A stretch of 52,584 nt of DNA from Bacteroidota bacterium (GTDB lineage Bacteria; Bacteroidota; Bacteroidia; Cytophagales; Cyclobacteriaceae), in assembly GCA_003242315.1 (NCBI GenBank), contig QGUY01000002.1, positions 1-52,584 on the forward strand. Reading direction: 5' to 3'. Each line of letters opens with the position of its first letter. Position 1 is the stretch's first letter. Made by a program: the position numbers and the translations under genes. Below, piece after piece: positions 7,991 to 16,808 of this stretch. Under the pieces are notes generated by a model. It did not search any database. It saw only the letters and a list, made by a program, of their open reading frames with translations, and was not told the DNA's origin.

Positions 7991-8695
7991 CCTCAGGTCT
8001 CCAAGCTGCGGCCGTATCACCAAATCCTCCACCACCGTCGAAGGCGAGAGGTTGTGAGCAGTGAATACGGCCTCGGCGACGTCACGGGCTGGAATAAACC
8101 GATCCTCGGGATGTCCGGATCCCATCCAGCTGTCCGTCCATGTCGCTCCGGGCATCACTGATGTCACTTTGATTCCGAAAGGTTTTAGTTCCTCACGAAG
8201 GCATCGTGAGAAGCCAAGCAGCGCAAATTTGGAGATGGCGTATGAACCGCCGTTGGGATACGCCGTAAAGCTTGCGATGGAACACATGTTGAAGATATGA
8301 CCGCTTCGCCGATGCTTCATGGTATCGACGATGCCGCGTGTCACGTGGTAAGCGCTGTAAAGGTTTGCGCCGATCATGGTTTCCAAATTGCCATCAGGTT
8401 CTGTGCTGAGGTCGCCGGGCACGAACAGTCCGGCATTGTTCACCAGCACGTCTATGGGCCGCTGGAATGACAACGCAAAGCGTGCGAACTCCTGAGCTTG
8501 GGTTTTATCCGACAAGTCAGCCGAATGAATGTGTACACTTACGCTGAATTCCTTTTCAAGGTCTGACTTCAGTGCTTCGAGGTCATGCATTTTTCTCGCG
8601 CATGCGACGATGTCGAATCCCGCCGACGCGAACTTTTGGGCGATGGCGCGCCCTATCCCCCGGCTGGCCCCGGTCACCGCTATGAGTTTGCTCAT
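7985..8695 (-). CDS. Short-chain dehydrogenase/reductase (SDR family)
   Basis: This 236-residue classical SDR oxidoreductase has the Rossmann cofactor motif TGASRGIG at 8-15, NNAG at 86-89, catalytic S139, Y152 and K156 (YAISK) and a typical C-terminal PG motif (VMPGATWT). C32-A-R after the second strand suggests NADP preference, which is inference. The substrate cannot be told; relatives include FabG-like and sepiapterin-reductase-like enzymes. It is transcribed divergently from mlaE with a 66-bp gap. Its last codon and stop fall in the heptad array. Confidence 0.9.
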   Translation of the reverse strand: MSKLIAVTGASRGIGRAIAQKFASAGFDIVACARKMHDLEALKSDLEKEFSVSVHIHSADLSDKTQAQEFARFALSFQRPIDVLVNNAGLFVPGDLSTEPDGNLETMIGANLYSAYHVTRGIVDTMKHRRSGHIFNMCSIASFTAYPNGGSYAISKFALLGFSRCLREELKPFGIKVTSVMPGATWTDSWMGSGHPEDRFIPARDVAEAVFTAHNLSPSTVVEDLVIRPQLGDLRD

Positions 8696-8761
8696 GAAAT
8701 GGTTTTATTCCATTTTTGGGTATCTTTAGCAAGATAGTAATTGACCCGGAATCACTGAATT

Positions 8762-9502
8762 ATGCTCATCAAATCCATCGGCCGCTACTTCATTTTTCTG
8801 GGTGCCCTCTTTACTAATCGCGAGAAGTTCAAAACGTACTATAAACTGGTCCTGGAAGAGTGCGTATTGATCGGGATCGGCTCAATTTTTCTTGTTGTGC
8901 TCGTCTCAACCTTTATGGGAGCCGTTACTACGGTTCAGACGGCATACAATATGGTGAGCCCGCTGATCCCAGACTACGTGATTGCTCAGGTGGTTCGTGA
9001 AATGACGGTGCTTGAACTGGCGCCTACGGTCATTGCCATCATTTACGCAGGTAAAGTCGGGTCGAGCATGGCCAGTGGACTGGGAACAATGCGGATTACG
9101 GAACAGATCGACGCATTGGAAGTGATGGGTATTAATTCAATTTCTTACCTCGTTCTGCCGAAAATCGTCGCCTCAATGTTGATGTACCCACTGCTTGTCA
9201 TTGTCGCAGGTGTGTGCTCGCTTGTTGGAGGCTACCTGGTCGGCACGCTTGGCGACTACATCACACCCACCGACTACGTGTATGGCATTCGGTTTGTGTT
9301 CCAGGAATTTTCGGTCTTCTTCGCGTTGATCAAATCCGTAGTTTTTGCATTCCTGGTATCTTCAATTTCTTCCTATAAAGGATTCTATACGCGTGGTGGC
9401 GCGTTGGAAGTAGGTGTTGCAAGTACGGAAGCCGTAACATCAAGTGTTATCGCCATCCTCATCGCTGACTATTTGCTGGCACAACTACTCGTAGGCGGAT
9501 AA
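8762..9502 (+). CDS. mlaE: MlaE-type ABC transporter permease (phospholipid/lipid asymmetry)
   Basis: This 246-residue permease is of the MlaE/YrbE family, the inner-membrane subunit of lipid transporters that work with MCE (MlaD) proteins. Family features are the N-terminal amphipathic helix (SIGRYFIFLGALF), the conserved central segment (ELAPTVIAIIYAGKVGSSMASGLG-like) with the EQIDALEVMGI loop, and about five membrane helices. A variant -7 box (TATCTTTA, 8721-8728) lies upstream without a clear -33 element. The stop overlaps the start of mlaF (TAATG), so the two subunits are coupled. No MCE gene follows. Confidence 0.92.
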   Translation: MLIKSIGRYFIFLGALFTNREKFKTYYKLVLEECVLIGIGSIFLVVLVSTFMGAVTTVQTAYNMVSPLIPDYVIAQVVREMTVLELAPTVIAIIYAGKVGSSMASGLGTMRITEQIDALEVMGINSISYLVLPKIVASMLMYPLLVIVAGVCSLVGGYLVGTLGDYITPTDYVYGIRFVFQEFSVFFALIKSVVFAFLVSSISSYKGFYTRGGALEVGVASTEAVTSSVIAILIADYLLAQLLVGG

Positions 9503-10251
9503 TGATCGAAATAAAGAACATATCGAAGTCATTTAACGGCAAGGAGGTGCTGAAAGACATTAGTGGTGTCTTTCACAAGGGTATCCCTAACCTTATTATC
9601 GGCGCCAGCGGTACGGGTAAGAGTGTGTTGCTGAAATGCATCGTAGGGCTCATCAAACCTGACCAAGGGAAAGTGTACTACGATGGAAGAAATTTTACAG
9701 ACGCCGACATAAACCTGAAGACAGAAATCCGCCGCGAAATCGGAATGCTGTTTCAGGGTGGCGCGCTGTTCGACTCAAAGAACGTGGAGGAAAACGTGCG
9801 CTTCCCCCTCGACATCCTGACGACAATGACCGCGTCAGAAAAACTGGACCGCGTCAACTTCGCCCTTCACCGGGTAGGCCTGGAGAATGTCAACAAGAAG
9901 ATGCCGTCCGAACTCAGCGGTGGGATGAAAAAGCGCGTCGGTATTGCACGCGCCATCGTGAACAACCCGCGATACCTTTTCTGCGATGAACCTAACTCAG
10001 GACTCGACCCTCAGACCGCCATCCGTATCGACGACCTCATCGGGGACCTCACCCAGGAATACAGCATGACGACGATCGTCGTTACCCATGACATGAACTC
10101 CGTGCTGGGTATCGGCGAAAACATTCTCTTCATCTACGAGGGCCGAAAACTCTGGGAAGGAAGCAATAAAGACATTATGCATTCCGGCGTAAAGGATTTC
10201 GACGATTTCGTTTTCGCCAACAAAGTGATGAGCAAAATCAGGGAAAAGTAA
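9502..10251 (+). CDS. mlaF: MlaF-type ABC transporter ATPase
   Basis: This 249-residue ATPase partners with the MlaE permease. Walker A is GASGTGKS (34-41), the Q-loop Q85, the signature LSGGM (138-142), Walker B YLFCDEP (158-164), and the switch histidine H196 (VVTHDM). The LSGGMKKR signature with GLDP is typical of the MlaF/Ttg2A branch. It energises lipid movement between the membranes. The gene ends 9 bp from the convergent histidine kinase gene, with no visible terminator between them. Confidence 0.93.
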   Translation: MIEIKNISKSFNGKEVLKDISGVFHKGIPNLIIGASGTGKSVLLKCIVGLIKPDQGKVYYDGRNFTDADINLKTEIRREIGMLFQGGALFDSKNVEENVRFPLDILTTMTASEKLDRVNFALHRVGLENVNKKMPSELSGGMKKRVGIARAIVNNPRYLFCDEPNSGLDPQTAIRIDDLIGDLTQEYSMTTIVVTHDMNSVLGIGENILFIYEGRKLWEGSNKDIMHSGVKDFDDFVFANKVMSKIREK

Positions 10252-10260
10252 TTCATAAGA

Positions 10261-13200
10261 TCAGGGCCGTATCGCCGGCAATTCAACAAAAAATGTCGTC
10301 CCTTCGCCGGGTTTACTCGTGAAATATATGGAGCCGTTCATTTGTTCAATACCCTGACGGGAGATGGCCATTCCCAATCCAGATCCGGATCGTTTGGTGC
10401 TGAAATGAGGCACAAACACCCTGTCGGCGACTTCCGGTTCGATGCCTTTGCCGTTGTCCTGGAAGCTGATGCGCCAGTTGTCGCCCACCCTTTCGAGCGA
10501 TATGTCTACCCGGATCGGTGTCCCAGGGCGCTCGGCCTGAAATGCGTTGAGAATGATGTTTGAAAAAATACGTCCCAGGAGCTGGGGGTCACCCAATACC
10601 TCCACCTCCCCCTGAGAATGCCTGAAAGTGATGGCGCCAGACTGACCGTGCAGGTCGACGATGCGCTTGAGAAGTCCCACAAGCTCCACGCGCTGAATAT
10701 CGGGCACCGGCATTTTTGCAAAGGTGCTGAAGGATGAGGCAATTTCGTTGAGTGTGTCTACTTGCGCCATCAGCGAATCCAATGCTTTGGGAATCTTATC
10801 GCGCACATCACCACCGTTTTTCAGCTGTCGCTCCAGTTGCTGCAGTGTAAGCTTCATCGGCGTAAGCGGATTCTTGATCTCGTGTGCCACCTGCTGCGCA
10901 ATTTCACGCCACGCCCGTTCGCGTTGCGATCGCTCCAGCTCCGCTTTACTTTCCTCCAGCTTGTACACCATGTTGTTGTATTCTCTAACCATCAGGCCAA
11001 TCTCGTCGCGCGCATCCCACGTCAGCGGCTGGTTTGTCTTGGTAAGGCTCGTACGACTCAGCGAACGCGTGATAAAATGCAAGGGAAATGTGAGCCATTC
11101 CGAAACAACATACGATAACACGAGCAGGACGATAAACATCACTGCAAATACATTGAGAATGTTGGCCAGCGCGCGAATTTGAATTTTTTCCAGCGATGCC
11201 TGCGACTGGAAGAAGGGAACGCCCAGTATGCCGATCAATGTACCGGTTACGGGCGATTTCAATGAGACATAAGACACGTTGTATTGGAGACTCCCCACGC
11301 GCTCCGTGATGATCATCTGGTTCTCACCCTGTCGTATACGTCGCACAGCCTCCTCGTCCGAGTAAGGAGACGCGAGTCCGTTCGTGAAGATCGCAGGCTG
11401 ACTGCTTGCCAAAAGATGACCCTCGGGATCATATACGTTAGCGTCAAGATTGAACATCCGCGCCAGGTCGGCGAGCTGGTTTTCAAAGTTCAAAGCGTCG
11501 CGTTCTTCCGGATCCGTGTACTGCGTCAGCATCACTTCGAGTTGTGTCCCAAAGGAACGCGACTTGCCCAGGTACTCAGAATTCAACTGCTCCTGACTTG
11601 CCTGGCTGGTCAATCGCAGCGTAGTAGCACTCACTACGAACAACGGAATAAAGAATGCCAGGTTAAGCATGAGCTGTATTCGGGCAGAGAAGAACAACGT
11701 GCTACCCCCTATCAACGTAATAAGTCCCTGTATCAATACGAACACCAGCAGTACAGAGAGGCCCAGCACGAGGAGGAACGAGAAGTTCGCGAGTATGAAC
11801 TGCGGTGGCGCTACAGGCGATGAAACGACAGCCACGCGATTGTTGCCATCTTCCACGGCCACATGAACATAGTCTCCCAACACGATCCCACGCAGGTGGA
11901 TATCAGGATCGCCCAGGTATTCGCGCCGGAACATGCGTTCATAGTTAAATGTGCCGGAACTGTACAGCAGGCCACGCCCATAAACCGCATAAGATATGTC
12001 GTGTACGCGGTAGTACTGCTGAAAACGGTTGTCGATAAGAAGCTCCGGATAAACGTTCTCCGGTATGATCTTCTTGAGCAGCAATTCAAGCACAACGTAC
12101 CCGGCAGGGACACCGGATCGCACGATTTCGGAAACTACAAGGTAACGCTGCGTGATGTCGGAAGCGGGGTTGCTGGCGTAGTAAACGCCCTCGCGCGGTG
12201 ATGTTCCGTCTGCATCGTAAGCACTGAGCAACTCCTGAAATGTAACCTGTGTTCGATTATTAATGGGGGTTCCACCGGGCCCGAAGAGGAGAATCTCGAC
12301 GTCATACTTGTTAAAGTAGCTGGGCAAGAACACCTGCCGCACCTTTTGACGAATGGCTTCCTTACCGAGAAAGGGGCTGGCTATCCGCGATTGGATAAAG
12401 GCGTCTGAAGCAATCTTTCGCGCAGCATCCTGAAGAAGGTATTCAGCAAAGTAATCGCGATCGATCAGGTAATTGCTGGCAAACCTGAACTGGTTTTCAA
12501 TTTTTTCCTTGCGCGTGAAGTCGTGGATTGTCACAGTGCTCGCAATGGCAAGTGTAACGATCACGATAAAAAGATACGTGAACGTCGCGTAGCTCACTCG
12601 TCGCAATCTCCTGTAAAATCCGGTCAGGTAAATCACAAGGAAGTATGCAACACCAATGACGAGTGTAGGACGGTATATCTGTCCTGACATCTCATTGATT
12701 ATCGTAAACAAGACCGCACCGGCGATGAGATAGATCGCCACAACGTAGCGCGACGACGCGGAAATCAGCAGACGCATGCAGACATGCGCCACCATAAACG
12801 CACATACCCACGACAAAATGAGTGCCACCTGTGCGGTCACACGCAGGGCATCGAAGCGCAACGACTGAGCGATATCAAGTACGATGCCTGAGTTGTTGTA
12901 AACCGTCTGGATGACAATACTTGGAAAGAGAATGCTAAAGAAAAAAAGCAGTGCTGCAACCAGTGCCAGCGCAGGTCGGAGCATCGGTTGTGATAGTAGA
13001 AAACGTATCGAACGAAAGCGCGCGTAGTTGCGGAAGAGATAGTAACAAACCGAAAACAGTGCAATAGTATTCAGAAGGAGGTCTCCGAGCGATCGGTTGA
13101 GGTCCGATGAGGCGAAGTACTGCGGGTCAAAAAGATCGAACCGGATGAACATACCGGGAAAGTCGGCCTGCGTCATCCCATAGCGTATCAGCCAGGTCCC

Positions 13201-13899
13201 CGCCAGCAGCATGACAAATGCGAGGTCGGGCCGTGTTCTTCCAACGAGTTCTGTACGTCGCCACAAGACAAAGAACAGGCCTCCTATACCGACAGCAATG
13301 ACAGCTATCGCCAACCCGCGGGTGTGTTCATTGGCTCCCGGTTCGTCGGGCAGTATGCTGATCCTGAAGTAGCAGTTGTCAGCAATGCACACAGGCGTGC
13401 CGATGGAAGCGCTGGGCTCGAGTATGCTGATATTGGCCCGGGGGAAAATGCGGCGGTTCCATTCAGGATTCAGGTAGTCATTGCGTATCGTGTATTGACG
13501 AGCAAGCGGAAGTTGTCCGACAAGATATGCACCATTGCTCAGCGTCCATCGGCGGATGATATAGTCAGCCCCGGAGACCTTGACGAGCCTTGTATCGGTC
13601 GTTTCCCGCATCAGTCGAAGCGGCGGAACGAGGACGTTATCCGACCACAGAAGAAGGCGTTCGCCGTGCACGAGATAAAAGTGGTGACGTTCTGAATCTA
13701 CCAGCGTGGAGTCGCCCGCCTCAAGGCCTGCCGTAATGCGCTGTGCGGCAGCGTCCAGCGCGTCCAGTTCATCCTCCAGGTGTGAGGCTATCTGGGAGGC
13801 AACGGCCTGCGGAGCTGCGGGTCGCAGTGCGTACAAACCGATCCCGATACCCGCAAGCAGGACGAGAATAGAAAGGATAAGCAGTATGCCTGGCCTCAC
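10261..13899 (-). CDS. Large NtrY-like membrane sensor histidine kinase (orphan)
   Basis: This 1,212-residue sensor kinase has an N-terminal membrane helix, a first periplasmic region to about residue 180, a block of six to eight membrane helices (about 195-465), a long second extracytoplasmic region, another helix pair near 715-765, a third sensor segment and a last helix near 905-930. HAMP follows at about 930-985. The kinase core has the phosphoacceptor H1006 (VAHEIKNPLTP), the N-box around N1118, G1 DNGKGI at 1148-1153 and G2 GSGLGMAI. The HEIKNPLTP motif is NtrY-like. The start is GTG at 13899 with a -7 box 32 nt upstream. No response regulator gene is adjacent. The signal sensed is unknown. 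Confidence 0.9.
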   Translation of the reverse strand: MRPGILLILSILVLLAGIGIGLYALRPAAPQAVASQIASHLEDELDALDAAAQRITAGLEAGDSTLVDSERHHFYLVHGERLLLWSDNVLVPPLRLMRETTDTRLVKVSGADYIIRRWTLSNGAYLVGQLPLARQYTIRNDYLNPEWNRRIFPRANISILEPSASIGTPVCIADNCYFRISILPDEPGANEHTRGLAIAVIAVGIGGLFFVLWRRTELVGRTRPDLAFVMLLAGTWLIRYGMTQADFPGMFIRFDLFDPQYFASSDLNRSLGDLLLNTIALFSVCYYLFRNYARFRSIRFLLSQPMLRPALALVAALLFFFSILFPSIVIQTVYNNSGIVLDIAQSLRFDALRVTAQVALILSWVCAFMVAHVCMRLLISASSRYVVAIYLIAGAVLFTIINEMSGQIYRPTLVIGVAYFLVIYLTGFYRRLRRVSYATFTYLFIVIVTLAIASTVTIHDFTRKEKIENQFRFASNYLIDRDYFAEYLLQDAARKIASDAFIQSRIASPFLGKEAIRQKVRQVFLPSYFNKYDVEILLFGPGGTPINNRTQVTFQELLSAYDADGTSPREGVYYASNPASDITQRYLVVSEIVRSGVPAGYVVLELLLKKIIPENVYPELLIDNRFQQYYRVHDISYAVYGRGLLYSSGTFNYERMFRREYLGDPDIHLRGIVLGDYVHVAVEDGNNRVAVVSSPVAPPQFILANFSFLLVLGLSVLLVFVLIQGLITLIGGSTLFFSARIQLMLNLAFFIPLFVVSATTLRLTSQASQEQLNSEYLGKSRSFGTQLEVMLTQYTDPEERDALNFENQLADLARMFNLDANVYDPEGHLLASSQPAIFTNGLASPYSDEEAVRRIRQGENQMIITERVGSLQYNVSYVSLKSPVTGTLIGILGVPFFQSQASLEKIQIRALANILNVFAVMFIVLLVLSYVVSEWLTFPLHFITRSLSRTSLTKTNQPLTWDARDEIGLMVREYNNMVYKLEESKAELERSQRERAWREIAQQVAHEIKNPLTPMKLTLQQLERQLKNGGDVRDKIPKALDSLMAQVDTLNEIASSFSTFAKMPVPDIQRVELVGLLKRIVDLHGQSGAITFRHSQGEVEVLGDPQLLGRIFSNIILNAFQAERPGTPIRVDISLERVGDNWRISFQDNGKGIEPEVADRVFVPHFSTKRSGSGLGMAISRQGIEQMNGSIYFTSKPGEGTTFFVELPAIRP

Positions 13900-13930
13900 G
13901 ATGGCGTTGCTGTTGGATTTCCCCCGTTGT

Positions 13931-13938
13931 CAAAGGTA
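13931..13938 (-). promoter_or_regulatory. -7 element upstream of the histidine kinase gene
   Basis: The minus strand reads TACCTTTG, a perfect TAnnTTTG box, giving a leader of about 25 nt before the GTG start. It lies in the 54-bp gap after the DUF983 gene, so the kinase is probably transcribed separately from the respiratory locus. The -33 element is poor. Confidence 0.4.
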
Positions 13939-13953
13939 ACAAATAGTGGGCTC

Positions 13954-14328
13954 TTACTTCGATGCATCAAATTTGATGCCGCCGAACAGGTGCAGGTAGA
14001 GGATTCGGGAAGCCCTGTAATTGAGCGGCGCTAGAAGTATAGTAAGGGCTACGATAGCTGAGATGTATACCCACTCCGGTGGATCGCCAAGCAGATACAG
14101 GAGTATGCCGATCGTGACGATCAGCGCGACCGCGAAAGCATAGCTTACGTACATGGCTCCCTGGTAAAACCCGGGTTCAGGCTGCAACATTACGTCGCAG
14201 TGCGGACAACGCTCATTCATTACGTTGAACTTCGATAACCGGGAAATGGGATATGTAAAAATATCGCCCTGACGGCACCGCGGGCACTTACCCCGCAAGA
14301 CTGCGCCGGATCGACTTGAGGCCGCCAT
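13954..14328 (-). CDS. DUF983 zinc-ribbon membrane protein
   Basis: This protein is 124 residues from the ATG at 14328; a longer frame to 14388 would overlap the previous gene more deeply and adds nothing family-like. It opens with a four-cysteine zinc-ribbon pattern (GKCPRCRQG, then RCPHCDVML), followed by two hydrophobic segments (SYAFAVALIVTIGILLYLLG and ISAIVALTILLAPLNY). DUF983 genes recur beside oxidase loci in Proteobacteria and Bacteroidota, which points to an undefined role in assembly or the membrane. The start lies 41 bp inside the upstream 86-residue gene, so it is probably the last gene of the respiratory cluster. Confidence 0.85.
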   Translation of the reverse strand: MAASSRSGAVLRGKCPRCRQGDIFTYPISRLSKFNVMNERCPHCDVMLQPEPGFYQGAMYVSYAFAVALIVTIGILLYLLGDPPEWVYISAIVALTILLAPLNYRASRILYLHLFGGIKFDASK

Positions 14329-14548
14329 GCTTACTTGATTTGTACCAAAAATATCCGATGATCGCAACGGCGAGGTAAGGCATAGCAAGAAGGTAGAGGA
14401 TGCCCGTATTAACGCCTGCGGCTATTCCAGGATTGCCGTTACTGAAATTGTTCTCGAGTTGGGTGCGGCACATCGCGCATTGACCCCAGACCGAGCCTGC
14501 GCCGGTCACGAGTAAGAGCAAGGCCGTCACCAAGAATCGTCTCATCAC
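14288..14548 (-). CDS. Small exported membrane protein of the oxidase locus
   Basis: This 86-residue protein has a signal peptide ending VWGQ, a CAMC motif just after the predicted cleavage site, a polar segment (QLENNFSNGNPG) and one membrane helix (ILYLLAMPYLAVAIIGYFWY) with a basic tail. A CxxC facing the periplasm next to oxidase genes could fit a metal or redox assembly role, but that is inference. It overlaps the DUF983 gene and follows the DUF420 gene by 55 bp. The pattern is familiar from other Bacteroidota oxidase loci; no named family is assigned. Confidence 0.72.
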   Translation of the reverse strand: MMRRFLVTALLLLVTGAGSVWGQCAMCRTQLENNFSNGNPGIAAGVNTGILYLLAMPYLAVAIIGYFWYKSSKHGGLKSIRRSLAG

Positions 14549-14603
14549 ATTGTGTTAAACAAGCCTGACGCCCTTTCGATTCCAGCAATGCGAACTAAAT
14601 TTC

Positions 14604-15122
14604 TCACTTATAGAACGGGCTGATCATCAGGTATACGATGACCCCCGTTACGGCCACATAGAGCCATACAGGGAATGCAAATCTAGCCAAAGCCCGGTGC
14701 CTTTCAAAATCGCCTGACAGGGCTCGTGAGAATGCGAGGAGCACTAGCGGGACAACGCCAACCGACAGTATGATGTGGCTGATAAGGATGAAGTAGTACA
14801 CGCTACGTATCCAGCCTGTACCCCCATAGGGCGTGGATTCGCTAGTCATGTGATAGATGACATACATGACCAGGAAACACGCTGAGAGGGCTATGCAGGT
14901 TTTCATCAGCCGGCGGTGAAGGATGACGCGCTTCGACTTGATAGCGAGCCAGGCTGCCACCAAAAGTCCGGCGGTAATACCATTTATCGTTGCATATATC
15001 GGCGGAAGAAATGATGTATCGTACCCTTCGATCTTCACCCGGAAAAGAACGGCAACGGCGATGGGGATGAGTACCGAAAGGACAATGATCAGTTTGCGGT
15101 GTGGATCGTTAGTAGGTGCCAT
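14604..15122 (-). CDS. DUF420 protein, CtaM/YozB-like oxidase assembly factor
   Basis: This 172-residue, four-helix membrane protein of the DUF420 family shows the family pattern of polar and histidine-containing helix ends (LPPIYATINGITAG, RRLMKTCIALS, YHMTSESTPYGG, YFILISHIILS). In Firmicutes the DUF420 protein CtaM (YozB) is required for a functional aa3-type oxidase, so an assembly role is likely here. The ATG overlaps the last base of the SCO-like gene's stop codon (15122), a sign of coupling. Confidence 0.88.
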   Translation of the reverse strand: MAPTNDPHRKLIIVLSVLIPIAVAVLFRVKIEGYDTSFLPPIYATINGITAGLLVAAWLAIKSKRVILHRRLMKTCIALSACFLVMYVIYHMTSESTPYGGTGWIRSVYYFILISHIILSVGVVPLVLLAFSRALSGDFERHRALARFAFPVWLYVAVTGVIVYLMISPFYK

Positions 15123-15607
15123 CAGTATTTGCGCAGCATGATTTTCAGTTCAACACTAAGCCGGTCGGCATCCTTGAGATCGGCAAGTTCATATCTGCCG
15201 CGTATTGCTCCGACACGATCTACAGCGACGGCAGAAAAATTTCCGTCCAGGAAATAAATACATTCGCGAAGTCGCTCATTGCCTGTACTCGGGAGGCGGA
15301 CGAAGGCTACCGGATCGTTTGCAAAGGTGTCTTCAACACGTCGGAAATTTCTTGCAGCTGATTCTGCGCCATCGGGAAAACTGATTACAACAAGCGCCGT
15401 CGATTCATCGAAAGGGAGCGTACTTCGCACTGAATCGGGTATACGATATGGAAGGGAATATTCGACACCGCAGTTGTTTTCAGGGACAGCGTCGGTAAAG
15501 AGGGGCTCAACGGCGAACTCGTTCTTGCCAAAGATTTTCAGGAACAGGAAGACTGCAATCGGAACGGCCAATGCCGCGATGAGGATGATCACCTTCCCTC
15601 CCTTCAT
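15122..15607 (-). CDS. SCO-like protein without the copper-binding CxxxC
   Basis: This 161-residue protein has one N-terminal membrane anchor (VIILIAALAVPIAVFLFLKIF) and a periplasmic domain. Its C-terminal half (VAVDRVGAIRGRYELADLKDADRLSVEL) resembles the end of SCO1/SenC proteins, and it occupies the place of the SCO gene in Bacteroidota oxidase loci. SCO proteins deliver copper to subunit II through a CxxxC and a histidine. Neither is present: the only cysteines are isolated (NNCGVEY, RECIYF). The thioredoxin-like core is also shortened. It is either a repurposed relative or an unrelated membrane-anchored protein. It begins 7 nt after the U-tract of an intrinsic terminator. Confidence 0.62.
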   Translation of the reverse strand: MKGGKVIILIAALAVPIAVFLFLKIFGKNEFAVEPLFTDAVPENNCGVEYSLPYRIPDSVRSTLPFDESTALVVISFPDGAESAARNFRRVEDTFANDPVAFVRLPSTGNERLRECIYFLDGNFSAVAVDRVGAIRGRYELADLKDADRLSVELKIMLRKY

Positions 15608-15613
15608 GGCAAT

Positions 15614-15647
15614 TAAAAAAAGAGGCTTAAGTTTTCACTCAAGCCTC
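15614..15647 (-). terminator. Intrinsic terminator inside the oxidase operon
   Basis: On the minus strand, GAGGCTTGAG and CTTAAGCCTC form a 10-bp stem (one mismatch) with a 6-nt loop, followed directly by seven T. It lies between the subunit IV gene and the SCO-like gene, so it should lower expression of the assembly genes relative to the structural subunits. Confidence 0.85.
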
Positions 15648-15667
15648 GACGTTTCGATAATTCCATC

Positions 15668-15991
15668 TTAGAATCTCAACTCCCCGATGGCCATTCCTTC
15701 GTAAACAAATGCCACAAGCATCCAAACCACGAATATCATCGGGATGAGAATCGACCAGAACAGCACCTTCACTTCATAGCGCAAGTGCATGAACTCGCCG
15801 ACAATGTATGCCGCTTTTACGATCGTAAGTCCAACGAAGATTGCCACCTTTAGCGGGCCGTGATTCATCGTGAAGGCAATGATAAACTCGACGGCCGTCA
15901 CTGCGGCGAGGTACCCCGCCACCGTCCAAAGCCTCCTGATCTTCTCCTTGTTCGGCGGGATCACTTGTACGTTATCTTCAGCGTGTTCCAT
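15668..15991 (-). CDS. Cytochrome c oxidase subunit IV (CyoD/CtaF-like)
   Basis: This 107-residue protein has three membrane helices (LWTVAGYLAAVTAVEFIIAF, VAIFVGLTIVKAAYIVGEFMHL, LFWSILIPMIFVVWMLVAFVYEG), the pattern of prokaryotic oxidase subunit IV. It is a small structural subunit of the haem-copper oxidase. It is the last structural oxidase gene; the message then meets a terminator. The gap to the subunit III gene is 36 bp. Confidence 0.88.
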   Translation of the reverse strand: MEHAEDNVQVIPPNKEKIRRLWTVAGYLAAVTAVEFIIAFTMNHGPLKVAIFVGLTIVKAAYIVGEFMHLRYEVKVLFWSILIPMIFVVWMLVAFVYEGMAIGELRF

Positions 15992-16027
15992 AGTCGCGTG
16001 ATTTCTTATGCTTAAATATCTTTCCGA

Positions 16028-16747
16028 TCATACCAGGTAAAAGAACGTAAATACGAACACCCAGACGAGGTCCACAAAGTGCCAGTACAAACCAACCTTT
16101 TCAACCATTTCATAGTGCCCGCGTCGCTGGTACACGCCCGTGACCGTGTTATAATACACCATAAAGTTCAGACACACACCGCTAAACACGTGGAAGCCGT
16201 GGAAGCCGGTTATGAAGAAGAAAAAGGCGGCAAAATCAGGTGGACCGTATTCATTATAGCTGAGCGATGCGCCAACGCCGGTCCCGTGAATGAAGTGGGT
16301 CCATTCCCATGCCTGGCAGCTAAGGAAGGTCAAGCCACCGAGGATCGTCCAGAGCATCCACTTTTCCACCGCAGCGCGGTCCATGCGGTGTCCCGCTTCA
16401 ACGGCAAGCACCATGGTGACGCTACTCATGATGAGAATGAACGTCATTATGCCGACAAACACGAGCGGCGCCTCCAGGCCGTGGAAGAACGGCACGGCCT
16501 CAAACACCTTTTCAGGTATCGGCCAATACTCCTGTGAGAAGACAAAGTCTTCGGGAGAGCCGGCATATGCCGGGTGAGACGAACGCACCAGTCCGTAAGT
16601 GATCAGCAGCGCGGAAAAGGTGAATGCGTCGGACAGCAGGAAAAACCACATCATCAGTTTGCCATAGCTGGCTCCCATCGGGGATACCCCGCCGTCCCAA
16701 ACTGATCTGCCGGGCGCCGGCACGTTCACACCAGTAGTACTTGCCAT
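16028..16747 (-). CDS. Cytochrome c oxidase subunit III (first of two)
   Basis: This 239-residue, seven-helix type subunit III carries family motifs (KLMMWFFLLSDAFTFSALLITYG, SCQAWEWTHFIHG, FFFITGFHGFHVFSGV, YWHFVDLVWVFVFTFFYL). It stabilises subunit I during turnover and lines its proton entry. It differs clearly from the neighbouring paralogue: it keeps the W-E-W-x-H segment and a longer extracytoplasmic loop. The gap to the upstream paralogue is 61 bp. Confidence 0.93.
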   Translation of the reverse strand: MASTTGVNVPAPGRSVWDGGVSPMGASYGKLMMWFFLLSDAFTFSALLITYGLVRSSHPAYAGSPEDFVFSQEYWPIPEKVFEAVPFFHGLEAPLVFVGIMTFILIMSSVTMVLAVEAGHRMDRAAVEKWMLWTILGGLTFLSCQAWEWTHFIHGTGVGASLSYNEYGPPDFAAFFFFITGFHGFHVFSGVCLNFMVYYNTVTGVYQRRGHYEMVEKVGLYWHFVDLVWVFVFTFFYLV

Positions 16748-16808
16748 AGTTAGTTCTAACTCGTTAGTTAATTTTTATCATCCAGCGTTGCCCTGTCCGC
16801 CATTCCCG

